Assembly: GCF_022024055.1 (NCBI RefSeq) | Contig: NZ_CP091788.1 | Coordinates: 868,001 to 932,000 of the forward strand | Direction of reading: 5' to 3' | DNA length: 64,000 nt | From: Prevotella sp. E2-28 | GTDB lineage: Bacteria; Bacteroidota; Bacteroidia; Bacteroidales; Bacteroidaceae | Shown here: piece after piece, positions 22,811-32,472 of the stretch | Layout of the letters: the number at the start of each line of letters is the position of its first letter | How positions within the stretch are numbered: position 1 is the stretch's first letter | The notes under the pieces: model-generated | Database searches by the model: none | The model's input: the letters and a program-made list of their open reading frames with translations, nothing else | Told to the model about the DNA's origin: nothing | Translations under genes and position numbers: made by a program

Positions 22811-24541
22811 TTATGCCTCAGCCTTTTCGTCGTTTGCCTTGAATGAAGCCAAGTCTTCTACTTGGAATGCCTTGATGTAGGCGCTCTTACCGAGAACATC
22901 CTCCTCGGCCATGCGAACGTATACATTGGCACTCTTCTCGAAGAGCTCAGGAGCCTTGGTGGCATCGCGGAGGATGAGGATAGACATCACGAGCTCGGCA
23001 GTCATGTCGTACAGACGACGAGCGAGGAAGTCCTGAGCGTCCTGATTCTCAAGGGCCTTAACATTGTTAAGAGCCTCCTCGTAAACAGGAACGAGCTTCT
23101 CTACGCGTGCCTTCAGGTTCTTCAGGCTATCGCTAACCTCGAGACCTGCCAGCATGTCCTTGATGTTGTTGAGCATAGTGCCGTTGGTGATGTAGCGGAT
23201 AGCAGCTACAACCTGCAACTGAGTGGTACCCTCGTAGATAGAGAAGATACGTGCGTCGCGGAACAGACGCTGGCTCTTGTACTCCATGATGAAACCTGAA
23301 CCACCGTGGATGCTGATAGCATCGTAAGCGTTCTGGTTGGCGTACTCTGAGTTCATACCCTTGGCCAGTGGGGTGAAGGCATCAGCCAAGCGCTGATACT
23401 TCTTCAGCTCCTGCTTCTCCTCTGGAGTGAGCTTGCGGTCGCGTTCGATATCCTCGAGGCACTTGTAGATATCAACATAAGCGGCTGTCTCATACAGCAG
23501 TGAACGACCAGCATCGAGCTTAGCCTTCATGCGGCTGAGCATATCGTAAACAGCGGGGAAGTTGATGATCTTGTCACCGAACTGCTGACGCTCCTTAGCG
23601 TAAGCCAGACCCTCGTTGTAAGCCTCCTGCTCAACACCTACACTCTGTGCGGCGATACCCAGACGGGCACCGTTCATCAGAGCCATAACGTACTTGATAA
23701 GACCCAGGCGTGTGCTACCGCAGAGCTCTGCCTTAGCGTTCTTATAGGTGAGCTCACAGGTTGGTGAGCCGTGGATACCCAGCTTGTGCTCGATGTGACG
23801 AACGTCAACACCGCCCTGGCGCTTGTCGTAGATGAACATTGACAGACCACGTCCGTCCTTGGTGCCCTCCTCAGAACGAGCCAGCACGAGGTGGATGTCG
23901 CTATCACCGTTGGTGATGAAGCGCTTCACACCGTTCAGGCGCCAGCAGTTCTCCTTCTCGTCGAAGGTAGCCTTCAGCATCACGCGCTGCAGGTCGGAGC
24001 CGGCATCAGGCTCCGTCAGGTCCATACTCATACCCTCACCAGCGCAAACGCGGGGAATGTACTTCTGGCGCTGCTCCTCGCTACCGAACTCATACAGCGT
24101 GTCGATACAGCTCTGCAGGCTCCAGATGTTCTGGAAACCGGCATCGGCAGCGGAAATCATCTCAGAGAGCATAGAGAACACAGCGTTAGGCAGGTTCAGA
24201 CCGCCGTAACGGCGAGGCATACTGACACCCCACAGGCCAGCCTTGCGGGTGGCGTCGAGGTTCTCGTAAGTCTTAGAGGCGTAGATCATACGGCCATTCT
24301 CGAGGTGTGGACCTTCGAGGTCAACGCTCTCAGAGTTTGGCTCGATGATATTGGCAGCCACGTCGCCGGTGATGTCGAGAATCTGCTTGTAGTTCTCGAT
24401 GGCATCGCCCAGGTCAACGGGAGCATAATCATATTCCTTTGCATCAGCAAAGCCTTTTTCCTTCAGCTCAACGATACGAGCCATCAGGGGGTGGTTCAAG
24501 TAGAACCCGATCTCAGGATGATCGCTATAATAGTTTGCCAT
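22811..24541 (-). CDS. Acyl-CoA dehydrogenase family protein
   Basis: 576 residues, the longer subfamily with an extra C-terminal domain. Seen: YGGLNLPN and LTEPDAGSDLQR (FAD/substrate region), RFITNGD, KERQQFGDKI, SIHGGSGFIMEY, and RIFSIYEGTTQLQ, where the Glu is the likely catalytic base. The gene directly follows etfA with a two-base gap, so electrons from acyl-CoA oxidation (or the reverse, crotonyl-CoA-type reduction) pass to the ETF made by its neighbours. The acyl chain preference is unknown. Confidence 0.9.
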   Translation of the reverse strand: MANYYSDHPEIGFYLNHPLMARIVELKEKGFADAKEYDYAPVDLGDAIENYKQILDITGDVAANIIEPNSESVDLEGPHLENGRMIYASKTYENLDATRKAGLWGVSMPRRYGGLNLPNAVFSMLSEMISAADAGFQNIWSLQSCIDTLYEFGSEEQRQKYIPRVCAGEGMSMDLTEPDAGSDLQRVMLKATFDEKENCWRLNGVKRFITNGDSDIHLVLARSEEGTKDGRGLSMFIYDKRQGGVDVRHIEHKLGIHGSPTCELTYKNAKAELCGSTRLGLIKYVMALMNGARLGIAAQSVGVEQEAYNEGLAYAKERQQFGDKIINFPAVYDMLSRMKAKLDAGRSLLYETAAYVDIYKCLEDIERDRKLTPEEKQELKKYQRLADAFTPLAKGMNSEYANQNAYDAISIHGGSGFIMEYKSQRLFRDARIFSIYEGTTQLQVVAAIRYITNGTMLNNIKDMLAGLEVSDSLKNLKARVEKLVPVYEEALNNVKALENQDAQDFLARRLYDMTAELVMSILILRDATKAPELFEKSANVYVRMAEEDVLGKSAYIKAFQVEDLASFKANDEKAEA

Positions 24542-24543
24542 AA

Positions 24544-25566
24544 TTATTTGCTATTCTGCTTATAGTACTTAATTAACTTTGGAACAACCTCCTCAACGGT
24601 ACCAACGATGACGTAGTCGGCAATCTTGTTGATAGGAGCATCGGGATCGCTGTTTACAGAGATGATGATACCAGAATCCTGCATACCAGCGATGTGCTGA
24701 ATCTGTCCAGAGATACCACAGGCGATGTACACCTTTGGATGAACGGTAACACCTGTCTGACCAATCTGACGGTCGTGATCCAACCAGCCAGCATCAACAG
24801 CGGCACGAGAACCACCAACCTCACCATGCAGCACCTTAGCGAGCTCGAACAGCTGGTCGAAGTTCTCCTTGCAGCCCATACCGTAACCACCGGCTACAAC
24901 GATAGGCGCACCCTTCAGGTTGTGCTTGGCAGCCTCAACATGGTGATCGAGAACCTTTACTACGAAAGCCTCGGGGCTTACATACTTGCTTACCTCAGGA
25001 TAAACAACCTCCTTGCGGCACTCGCCATCGTACAGAGCCTTCTGCATCACGCCAGAGCGTACAGTAGCCATTTGTGGACGGTGGTCGGGGTTAACGATAG
25101 TAGCTACGATGTTACCACCGAAGGCAGGACGAATCTGATAGAGCAGGTTCTCGTATGTCTTGTTGTTCTTCTTATCCTCGAAAGGACCAATCTCCAGCTC
25201 TGTGCAGTCGGCAGTCAAACCAGAGGTGAGTGATGACGATACACGTGGACCGAGGTCGCGACCGATAACAGTAGCACCCATCAAGCAGATCTGAGGCTGC
25301 TCCTCCTTGAAGAGGTTAACCAGAATATCAGTGTGGGGAGCTGAGGTGTAAGGGAACAGGTCCTTAGCGTCGAAAACAAACAGCTTATCAACACCATAAG
25401 GCAGAATCTGATCCTCAACCTTACCCTTGATACCTGTACCGGCAACAATGGCGTGGAGCTCAACCTTCAGTTCATTGGCGAGCTTGCGACCCTTGGTCAA
25501 CAGCTCCTGAGATACTTCCTGTACCTGAGTACCTTCAATTTCGCAATATACAAATACGTTGTTCAT
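24544..25566 (-). CDS. etfA: Electron transfer flavoprotein, alpha subunit
   Basis: 340 residues. The C-terminal FAD domain shows VVAGGYGMG, SRAAVDAGWLDHDRQIGQTG, KVYIACGISGQIQHIAGM and SVNSDPDAPINKIADYVIVGTVEEVVPKL, the EtfA signature. The N-terminal half is the usual Rossmann-like domain. It forms a heterodimer with EtfB and accepts electrons from the acyl-CoA dehydrogenase encoded next. Nine bases separate it from etfB; operon etfB-etfA-acd. Confidence 0.95.
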   Translation of the reverse strand: MNNVFVYCEIEGTQVQEVSQELLTKGRKLANELKVELHAIVAGTGIKGKVEDQILPYGVDKLFVFDAKDLFPYTSAPHTDILVNLFKEEQPQICLMGATVIGRDLGPRVSSSLTSGLTADCTELEIGPFEDKKNNKTYENLLYQIRPAFGGNIVATIVNPDHRPQMATVRSGVMQKALYDGECRKEVVYPEVSKYVSPEAFVVKVLDHHVEAAKHNLKGAPIVVAGGYGMGCKENFDQLFELAKVLHGEVGGSRAAVDAGWLDHDRQIGQTGVTVHPKVYIACGISGQIQHIAGMQDSGIIISVNSDPDAPINKIADYVIVGTVEEVVPKLIKYYKQNSK

Positions 25567-25575
25567 ATCTCTTTC

Positions 25576-26448
25576 TTAGCCAATAATCTTCTCGTCCAAC
25601 AATTCTTTGATCATTCCCTCGATATCAGCATCAGAAGCCGTCAAAGTCTTCGACTCCTTAGCCTGGAACACGATGTTCTTGATGGCCTTAACCTTGGTAG
25701 GTGAGCCATTCAGACCGCACTGGTTAACATCGCCATCCACGTCGGCCACGCTCCACTGGTTCAGTGTGAGCTCAGGGCGCTCGTCGTACAGATAGTCGTA
25801 GGCAGTACCCTCAGCAGGACGTTCCATTGGACAGGTAGCGCGCTTGTACTTCATCACCAGCTTAGCATTCTGGGGGCGACAAGGAGCAGCGCTTCCGTTA
25901 ACGGTGATTACAACAGGCAGAGGAGCCTCTACGGTCTCAACACCACCGTCGATGACGCGCTTGATGGTAGCCTTACCATCCTTAACGCTGAGAACCTCCT
26001 CAGCGTAAGTCACCTGGTTGAGGCCCAGCTTCTGAGCCACCTGAGGACCTACCTGAGCAGTATCACCATCAATAGCCTGACGACCACCGATTACGATGTC
26101 AACATCGCCAATCTTCTTGATAGCAGTAGCCAGAGCATAAGAAGTAGCGAGGGTGTCAGCACCAGCGAACAGACGGTCGGTCAGCAACCAACCCGTATCA
26201 GCGCCACGATAAAGTCCCTGACGGATAATCTCACCTGCACGTGGAGGACCCATCGTGAGGATTCCTACTGTTGAGCCTGGGTTCTGCTCCTTCAAACGAA
26301 GGGCCTGCTCCAGGGCATTCAAATCTTCTGGATTGAAGATAGCGGGCAGGGCAGCACGGTTAACGGTGCCTTCGGCAGTCATTGCGTCCTTACCCACGTT
26401 ACGGGTGTCTGGCACTTGCTTGGCCAGTACAACAATTTTCAAAGCCAT
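25576..26448 (-). CDS. etfB: Electron transfer flavoprotein, beta subunit
   Basis: Start at ATG 26448 (MALKIVVLAKQVPDTRNVG), the normal EtfB start; a longer reading frame would run through the promoter at 26489-26520. About 290 residues. Seen: KQVPDT, VGILTMGPPRAGEIIRQGLYRGAD, VIGGRQAIDGDTAQVGPQVAQ. It binds AMP/FAD with EtfA. First gene of the leftward operon. A large inverted repeat lies between its promoter and the divergent esterase gene. Confidence 0.95.
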   Translation of the reverse strand: MALKIVVLAKQVPDTRNVGKDAMTAEGTVNRAALPAIFNPEDLNALEQALRLKEQNPGSTVGILTMGPPRAGEIIRQGLYRGADTGWLLTDRLFAGADTLATSYALATAIKKIGDVDIVIGGRQAIDGDTAQVGPQVAQKLGLNQVTYAEEVLSVKDGKATIKRVIDGGVETVEAPLPVVITVNGSAAPCRPQNAKLVMKYKRATCPMERPAEGTAYDYLYDERPELTLNQWSVADVDGDVNQCGLNGSPTKVKAIKNIVFQAKESKTLTASDADIEGMIKELLDEKIIG

Positions 26449-26488
26449 AATTATAAAAGAATAATGTATTTTCGTTTTAAAACGGGTG

Positions 26489-26520
26489 CAAAGGTAGCAC
26501 TTTTTGCGCACACAGCCAAA
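26489..26520 (-). promoter_or_regulatory. Promoter of the etfBA-acyl-CoA dehydrogenase operon
   Basis: Minus strand -33 TTTG (26520-26517), 20-base spacer, -7 TACCTTTG (26496-26489). An inverted repeat begins six bases upstream of the -33 box. Confidence 0.8.
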
Positions 26521-26525
26521 TAAAA

Positions 26526-26570
26526 TGCACAAAAACGAGCGATTCGTGCACATTTCGCTCGATTTGTGCA
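26526..26570. promoter_or_regulatory. Large inverted repeat between divergent promoters (possible operator)
   Basis: TGCACAAAAACGAGCGA (26526-26542) is matched by TCGCTCGATTTGTGCA (26555-26570) on the other strand, with only one insertion and one mismatch. The centre (26543-26554) contains the palindrome GTGCAC. It lies between the etf promoter and the esterase promoter (TACCTTTG, 26624-26631), so it could control either gene. Confidence 0.6.
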
Positions 26571-26599
26571 ACGGGTTATTATATATAAATTAGGTGAAA

Positions 26600-26631
26600 T
26601 TTGGATTATTCAGTCATTTTTAGTACCTTTG
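26600..26631 (+). promoter_or_regulatory. Promoter of the tandem esterase gene
   Basis: TTTG (26600-26603), 20-base spacer, TACCTTTG (26624-26631). The ATG at 26668 follows 36 bases later. Confidence 0.75.
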
Positions 26632-26667
26632 CACCCGAAAAACGGAGAAATTGTCAAAATCAATATA

Positions 26668-28356
26668 ATGAATCGACTACTTGTTACTATGACGATAATG
26701 AGCTTGTCGCTTGGAGCGTGGGCACAAGCCTTTGACAACCTGCCAGATCCTATTGAGGATGTGAACAAGGTTGTGGATAACACGCCCGACTCAATTGCGA
26801 AAGCGTTGATGTCGAGACCAAAGCCGGGCTCTACACGCAAGGGCTCGCAGCCTGTGATGTTTCTGGTTGGAAACTCCACGATGCGAAATGGTACTTTGGG
26901 TAATGGTAACAACGGCCAGTGGGGCTGGGGTTATTTCTTTCCAAAATATTTCGATGCAGAAAAGATTGCTGTAGAGAATCAGGCCCTAGGCGGCATGAGT
27001 ACTCGCACATTCTATACGGACCTGTGGCCTGCTATCCGCGAGGCCTTGAAGCCAGGCGACTGGGTGCTTGTCTCTATTGGCCATAACGACAACGGAGAAT
27101 TCTTTGACCAGAAACGAGCACGTGCCGTGATTCCTGGCGTAGATCCTGATACTTGTTATGTAGGCTTCAACCAGCGTACGCAGAAGCAAGATACTGTCTA
27201 TTCATATGGTACCTACTTGCGCAAATATATTCAAGAGATTCGTGCGAAGGGGGCTAATCCCATTTTGATGTCGCTGACACCACGTGATGCCTTCGACAAC
27301 AAGGGTAAGATAGTGCGCAAACCTCAGACGGAGTGGGCGGCTTATATTGCTGCCGTAGAGGGTGTGCCCTTCGTAGATTTGAATGAGATCAGTGGTGCGA
27401 AACTTGATAGCTATAGTCGCTGGAAGCAGCAGTACCACTTCTTGGGCGACAAGATTCATACCTCGAAATTCGGTGCTGAGATGAATGCCCTGAGTGCTGC
27501 TGAAGGTATCTTCGGAAGTTGTAACCCGCAACTTGGGACTTTGAAGGCCATGATGCGGCAAGTTATGGGGGAGAACTATAACGACCGTCGCGAGAAGGGT
27601 AAGCCTGTGGTATTCTTTACTGGCGATTCCACTGTAAAGAACGCTGATAAGGACGACGATGGCATGTGGGGCTGGGCCTCGCAGGCGCAGATAGTTTTTG
27701 ACGAAAGCAAAATTACATTGGTGAATGCTGCTCGTGCAGGTCGCTCTACACGCAGCTTTATCCGTGAGGGCTTGTGGGAGAAGGTGTATAACTCGCTGCA
27801 ACCAGGCGACTTCGTAACGATTCAGTTTGGACACAACGATATCTGTCCCATTACGGATGCGAAGGCACGTGGCGTGATAGCAGAGTCGAAGGATACGATG
27901 CACGTCTATAAACTTGATAATGGTACTTACGAAGTGGTCTATAGCTTTGGCTGGTATCTGAAGAAGATGATAGACGATTGTCGTGAGAAGGGTGCTACGC
28001 CAATCCTCGTCTCGCTGACTCCTCGTAATGAGTGGCCTGGCGGTAAGGTGGAACGTCGTGATGGCTCGTATGGAAAGTGGTATCGTGAAGTTGTAGAAGA
28101 GACAGGCGTAGAGTTTGTTGACCTGCACAACATCAGTGCCGACTTCCTGGATAAGAAGTTTGCCAAGAAACGTCTCTCAGACGACAAAGAGAAGGCTAAA
28201 GCCGAGGTGGCTCAAATCAAGGAGAAGGCGGGTGCTGCTTATTTCAAGAAGGACCACACCCACACTTCAAAACTGGGTGCGCAGATGAATGCGAAGTCGT
28301 TTGCAAAAGGTCTGAAGGCTAATGGCTCGGCACTTGCAAAATATCTGAAGAAATAA
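26668..28356 (+). CDS. Secreted tandem SGNH (rhamnogalacturonan acetylesterase-like) esterase
   Basis: Start at ATG 26668 gives a signal peptide (MNRLLVTMTIMSLSLGAWAQA) and follows the promoter. 562 residues with two SGNH hydrolase domains. Domain 1: nucleophile block FLVGNSTMRNG, GDWVLVSIGHNDN, and HTSKFGAEMNAL with the catalytic His. Domain 2: FFTGDSTVKNAD, GDFVTIQFGHNDI, and DHTHTSKLGAQMNAK. Both keep Ser, Gly, Asn and His, so both may be active; domain 1 has GNS instead of GDS. Expected substrate: acetyl groups on pectin-like polysaccharide. The next gene, a sensor kinase, begins 17 bases after it. Confidence 0.85.
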   Translation: MNRLLVTMTIMSLSLGAWAQAFDNLPDPIEDVNKVVDNTPDSIAKALMSRPKPGSTRKGSQPVMFLVGNSTMRNGTLGNGNNGQWGWGYFFPKYFDAEKIAVENQALGGMSTRTFYTDLWPAIREALKPGDWVLVSIGHNDNGEFFDQKRARAVIPGVDPDTCYVGFNQRTQKQDTVYSYGTYLRKYIQEIRAKGANPILMSLTPRDAFDNKGKIVRKPQTEWAAYIAAVEGVPFVDLNEISGAKLDSYSRWKQQYHFLGDKIHTSKFGAEMNALSAAEGIFGSCNPQLGTLKAMMRQVMGENYNDRREKGKPVVFFTGDSTVKNADKDDDGMWGWASQAQIVFDESKITLVNAARAGRSTRSFIREGLWEKVYNSLQPGDFVTIQFGHNDICPITDAKARGVIAESKDTMHVYKLDNGTYEVVYSFGWYLKKMIDDCREKGATPILVSLTPRNEWPGGKVERRDGSYGKWYREVVEETGVEFVDLHNISADFLDKKFAKKRLSDDKEKAKAEVAQIKEKAGAAYFKKDHTHTSKLGAQMNAKSFAKGLKANGSALAKYLKK

Positions 28357-28373
28357 TTTGTTTTATATCATAA

Positions 28374-30473
28374 ATGATTCGACTAATAAACCGTAATCAA
28401 TATAAGAGAACAGCCTTGTCGCTTGTTACGCTGCTGTGGGGATTGAGCCTTTCGGCTGCTACGAGTCCGCAGCAGAGAATAGATTCATTGCGTGAAACTT
28501 TAGCTCAACAAGAGGGCGAACAGAAGCTAAAGACACTGGAGGATATCTATAAGGCTAGTTTGTCAGTAGGCGATTTTAACCTGCAACTGGAGTGTTTGGA
28601 CCAATGGCAGAAAGAAGCCAGTAGTCAAGGTAATGCTGCCAGTGAGGCTGAGGCTCGTGTGGACCGTATCCTGGATTATTTTAATGAGGCTGACTATGAC
28701 ACTATCTTTGTGTTGGCTCCAGAGATGATGGAATTCTGCAAGGAACACAAATTGCAGAGAAAACGTATGCAGGCATGGCATATGCTGGTTGGTGTCTATC
28801 ATGTCACAGGACAATATAATCGAGCTCTGAACGAGGTAAAGCAGATGTATGATGAGGCTCACAAGATAAAGTCAGACTATGGTGAGTCAATGGCCTATTT
28901 CAATATAGGTAACATTTACTATAGTATGGGTCATTATGAGGAATCGATAGAGGCATTCGCTAAGTGTGTTCCATTGATGGAGACTATTGACAAGGAAGTG
29001 CTTCTGGAAATCTATCCTTTCTATTGCGATGCCCTTGAAGCTATGAAACAATATGACAAGCTGGTGGATGTTACCAATGATTGGTGGAAGGTGATAGATA
29101 AGAAACTGAAGAGTGGCGACGAGCTCGACAAGGATGTGATCCTCTCAAATTATTATATTGGTTGCGCTCAGGGAAGAATGGGTAAGAACCAATTGGCTGA
29201 GGCAGAGGAAATGTTGCAGAATGCAGCAAAGCATATCCTGGCGAAAGATTCTTATGAATGGATGTATCTGCTGTTCTATCGTGCGAAGCTGTGTATGCTT
29301 CAAGGTCGTTATGCAGAGGCACTTCAATGGAATGCTGAGCGTCTGAAGATGTGTAGCGTCATCGATGATAAGCCCACACTGGTGCCTGTTCATAAGCAGC
29401 GCGCCGATATCCTGATGATGGCTGGTCACTATAAGGAAGCTGCAGAGATGTATGCTCGCACCTATGAATTGAGTGACTCGCTGAATAAGGCTACTACCCG
29501 TACACAACTTAATGAGTTGCGTACAATATTCAGGGTAGATGAACTGGAGGAGGCTAATGCCCTGCGTGAAAACCAGTTGGAGGAGATGGAAATCAGAAGT
29601 GCCCTGCAACGCAGCCGATTCATGACAATTTTAACAGCATTGGCAGCGCTGACATTATTGATTATCATGCTGATCATCTATTATGCAGCACGCCGATTAA
29701 AACAGAAGAACCGCGAACTGGCTAAGAATAACCAGGAACTGATGGTGGCACATGAACGAGCAGAGGCTTCTTTGAAGATGAAGACAGACTTTATCCATCA
29801 GATATCGCACGAGATTCGTACGCCACTGAATGTGTTGTCTGGTTTCTCGCAGATTCTTACAGGTAAGGCTGGCTCATTGGATGATGAAACTCGTACGAGT
29901 ATCAATCACCGCATAGTAGAGAGTACTGACCGTATTGTCAATCTAGTGAACAAGATGCTGGAACTGAGTGAGGCTAGCAGTGAGACCACGATAGAACGTA
30001 CGGACGAGGTGACTCCAATGCGTATTGCAGAGGAGACCGTAGCCTTGCATGGCATTCGTGATGCAGAATTGATAACCTTTGAATGGCATGTGGATGATGA
30101 CGTGAAGGACGTCACGCTGCTTACGAATATGAAACAGGCTACACGTACCCTGCATTTCCTGTTGGGTAATGCAAAGAAGTTCATGCAGCCTTCTGGAGAA
30201 GATGAAAGACAGGGAACTATCCGATTCCTGGTGTCATCGTCGGCTGATAGTCGCTTTGTGCAGTTTGCTGTAGAAGATACTGGTATTGGTGTTCCTGCAG
30301 CAGAGGCAGAGCATATATTTGATGAGTTTGTACAATTAGACGAGTATTATGAGGGTGCAGGTATTGGTCTTACCGTTGCACGTTCTATTGCACGTCGTTT
30401 GGGAGGTGATGTGGTGCTCGATACGAGCTACACTAGTGGTGCCCGTTTTGTATTCACGTTGCCAAAAGCGTAA
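28374..30473 (+). CDS. Sensor histidine kinase with TPR-repeat sensor domain
   Basis: 699 residues. A signal-like N-terminal hydrophobic segment is followed by TPR repeats (for example SMAYFNIGNIYYSMGHYEESIEAF, LYRAKLCMLQGRYAEALQW), a transmembrane helix near 415-438 (LTALAALTLLIIMLIIYYA), a coiled coil, HisKA with phospho-acceptor in ISHEIRTPLN near residue 477, and HATPase with LLGNAKKF, DTGIGVP and GAGIGLTVARS. No receiver domain. It closely resembles the kinase at 15676-17733 in layout and motif wording. It lies in line with the esterase gene and 5 bases ahead of dnaG. Confidence 0.88.
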   Translation: MIRLINRNQYKRTALSLVTLLWGLSLSAATSPQQRIDSLRETLAQQEGEQKLKTLEDIYKASLSVGDFNLQLECLDQWQKEASSQGNAASEAEARVDRILDYFNEADYDTIFVLAPEMMEFCKEHKLQRKRMQAWHMLVGVYHVTGQYNRALNEVKQMYDEAHKIKSDYGESMAYFNIGNIYYSMGHYEESIEAFAKCVPLMETIDKEVLLEIYPFYCDALEAMKQYDKLVDVTNDWWKVIDKKLKSGDELDKDVILSNYYIGCAQGRMGKNQLAEAEEMLQNAAKHILAKDSYEWMYLLFYRAKLCMLQGRYAEALQWNAERLKMCSVIDDKPTLVPVHKQRADILMMAGHYKEAAEMYARTYELSDSLNKATTRTQLNELRTIFRVDELEEANALRENQLEEMEIRSALQRSRFMTILTALAALTLLIIMLIIYYAARRLKQKNRELAKNNQELMVAHERAEASLKMKTDFIHQISHEIRTPLNVLSGFSQILTGKAGSLDDETRTSINHRIVESTDRIVNLVNKMLELSEASSETTIERTDEVTPMRIAEETVALHGIRDAELITFEWHVDDDVKDVTLLTNMKQATRTLHFLLGNAKKFMQPSGEDERQGTIRFLVSSSADSRFVQFAVEDTGIGVPAAEAEHIFDEFVQLDEYYEGAGIGLTVARSIARRLGGDVVLDTSYTSGARFVFTLPKA

Positions 30474-30478
30474 AAAAT

Positions 30479-32464
30479 ATGATAGACAGAGCGACGGTTG
30501 ATAAGATTATCGATGCTGCCCGTATCGTTGACGTGGTGGGTGAGTTCGTGACACTCAAGAAGAGTGGCGTGAACTATAAGGGCTTGTGTCCTTTCCACGA
30601 TGATCGTAACCCGTCGTTTATGGTGTCGCCGTCGAAGAATATCTGCCACTGCTTCGTATGTGGTAAGGGCGGCACGCCTGCCAACTTCCTCATGGAACAC
30701 GAGCAGATAACCTATCCAGAGGCCCTGCGGTGGTTGGCTAAGAAATACAACATCGAAATTGTAGAGAAGGAACTGACTGACGAGGAGCGTGAGGCTCAGA
30801 GCGAGCGCGAGTCGATGTTCATTGTCAACGAATGGGCGAAGGACTGGTTCCATGATATTCTGAAGAACGACCCTGACGGCATTGCCATAGGAAAGCAGTA
30901 TTTCCGCAGTCGTGGCATCCGTGATGACATCATAGAGAAGTTCCAATTGGGCTATTCGCCGCAGAAACGCGATGCACTGACTGTGGCTGCGCAGGCGAAG
31001 GGCTATAAGTCGGAGTTCCTAGTGAAGACAGGACTTTGCATCGAGAATGAGAAGGGCGCTTATGATCGCTATAGCGGTCGTGCCATCTTCCCTTGGTTCA
31101 ATGTGAGTGGTAAGGTGGTAGCCTTTGGTGGTCGTGTGTTGGATAGCCGAACGAAGGGCGTGGCTCAGAAATACGTGAACTCGCCCGACTCGGAAATCTA
31201 TCACAAGGAACGTGAACTCTATGGTATCTATCAAGCCAAGAAGGCTATTGTAAAGGAAGACCGTGTGTTCATGGTGGAGGGTTATACCGATGTTATCGCT
31301 ATGCATCAGGCTGGTATCGAGAACGTGGTGGCTAATAGTGGTACGGCATTGTCAACCTATCAGATTCACATGCTCCATCGCTTCACCAATAATATCACCT
31401 TGTTGTATGATGGTGATGAGGCTGGTATCCATGCAGCGATGCGAGGCACGGATATGCTGTTGGAAGACGGTATGAATATCAAGGTGTTGCTGCTCCCTGA
31501 TGGTGACGACCCCGATTCCTTTGCACGCAAGCACTCTACGGAGGAACTGAAACGCTATATTGAGGAGAACCAGACGGACTTTATTACCTTTAAGAGTCGC
31601 CTGACGGTAGAGAATGTGACTGATCCCGTGAAGCGTTCAGAGGCTATTGGCGGCATTGTGAAGAGTATCTCCGTGATACCCGACCAGATTCTCCGTTCTA
31701 CTTACCTTTCAGACTTTGCTCATCGTATCAATATGAAGGAGCAGACCCTTGTGGCTGAGATGAATAAATACATCCGCAAGGGCTTGGAGGACAAGGAAAA
31801 GGATAAGAGAAATATCACTCCTAACACCAATCCTATTGGTGATGGAGGTTTTGCAGACGAGGGGAATACTTATCCTCAGGAACAGCTCGCTCAGGACGCA
31901 CCCCTTACACTGCATACACCTGCAGAACAGGCTTCTTCTGTTGAAGTCCTTCTCGTACGAGAGATAGTACGACATGGAGAGGAGATTATTTTTAACGATG
32001 TAGAGACCGAGGATGGTCAGAAGATCTCTCTCTCGGTATCGCAATATATAGACTTCGACTTGTCTCAAGACGGGTTGAAAATGGCTTCACCCTTGCACAG
32101 GCAGATATTATCTGAGGCTGTGGCCCATCAAGGTGAGCCTGGCTTCAAGGCCGAGACATATTTCTGTAGTCATCCTGATATGCAGATTAGCCAGTTGGCT
32201 ACCAGCCTGGCTATCGACCGTCATCAGTTGGGAGGACGATTTGAAATGAAAGACCGAGAAGATACTCTTTGCCAGCGTGTGCTCCATCTGGTGATGGACT
32301 ATCGCTTGGATATTGTAGAATCAAGACTAAAGGAAATACAGCGCGAACTGTTGCAGGTGGGCCGCGACAGAGACCGCATGATGGAATTATTAAAAGAACA
32401 TAAGGAAACCAAAGAGATTCGTGATGCTCTGGCAAAACGTCTGGGCACAGATCTCGTTGTCTAA
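30479..32464 (+). CDS. dnaG: DNA primase
   Basis: 661 residues. The CHC2 zinc finger is at the N-terminus (CPFHDDRNPSFMVSPS then CHCFVCGKGG), followed by the primase core and TOPRIM motifs FMVEGYTDVIAMHQAG, LLYDGDEAG and LPDGDDPD. Synthesises RNA primers for DNA replication with the DnaB helicase. A less conserved Thr/Pro-rich linker around residues 440-480 (NITPNTNPIGDG..) joins the DnaB-interacting C-terminal part. It follows the sensor kinase by five bases; queD follows after eight. Confidence 0.95.
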   Translation: MIDRATVDKIIDAARIVDVVGEFVTLKKSGVNYKGLCPFHDDRNPSFMVSPSKNICHCFVCGKGGTPANFLMEHEQITYPEALRWLAKKYNIEIVEKELTDEEREAQSERESMFIVNEWAKDWFHDILKNDPDGIAIGKQYFRSRGIRDDIIEKFQLGYSPQKRDALTVAAQAKGYKSEFLVKTGLCIENEKGAYDRYSGRAIFPWFNVSGKVVAFGGRVLDSRTKGVAQKYVNSPDSEIYHKERELYGIYQAKKAIVKEDRVFMVEGYTDVIAMHQAGIENVVANSGTALSTYQIHMLHRFTNNITLLYDGDEAGIHAAMRGTDMLLEDGMNIKVLLLPDGDDPDSFARKHSTEELKRYIEENQTDFITFKSRLTVENVTDPVKRSEAIGGIVKSISVIPDQILRSTYLSDFAHRINMKEQTLVAEMNKYIRKGLEDKEKDKRNITPNTNPIGDGGFADEGNTYPQEQLAQDAPLTLHTPAEQASSVEVLLVREIVRHGEEIIFNDVETEDGQKISLSVSQYIDFDLSQDGLKMASPLHRQILSEAVAHQGEPGFKAETYFCSHPDMQISQLATSLAIDRHQLGGRFEMKDREDTLCQRVLHLVMDYRLDIVESRLKEIQRELLQVGRDRDRMMELLKEHKETKEIRDALAKRLGTDLVV

Positions 32465-32472
32465 AACGAATT

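Noticed and set aside
27202..28128. Minus-strand ORF (308 codons) opposite the tandem esterase gene
   Set aside because: Shadow of a conserved SGNH coding frame; no signal, motif or promoter.
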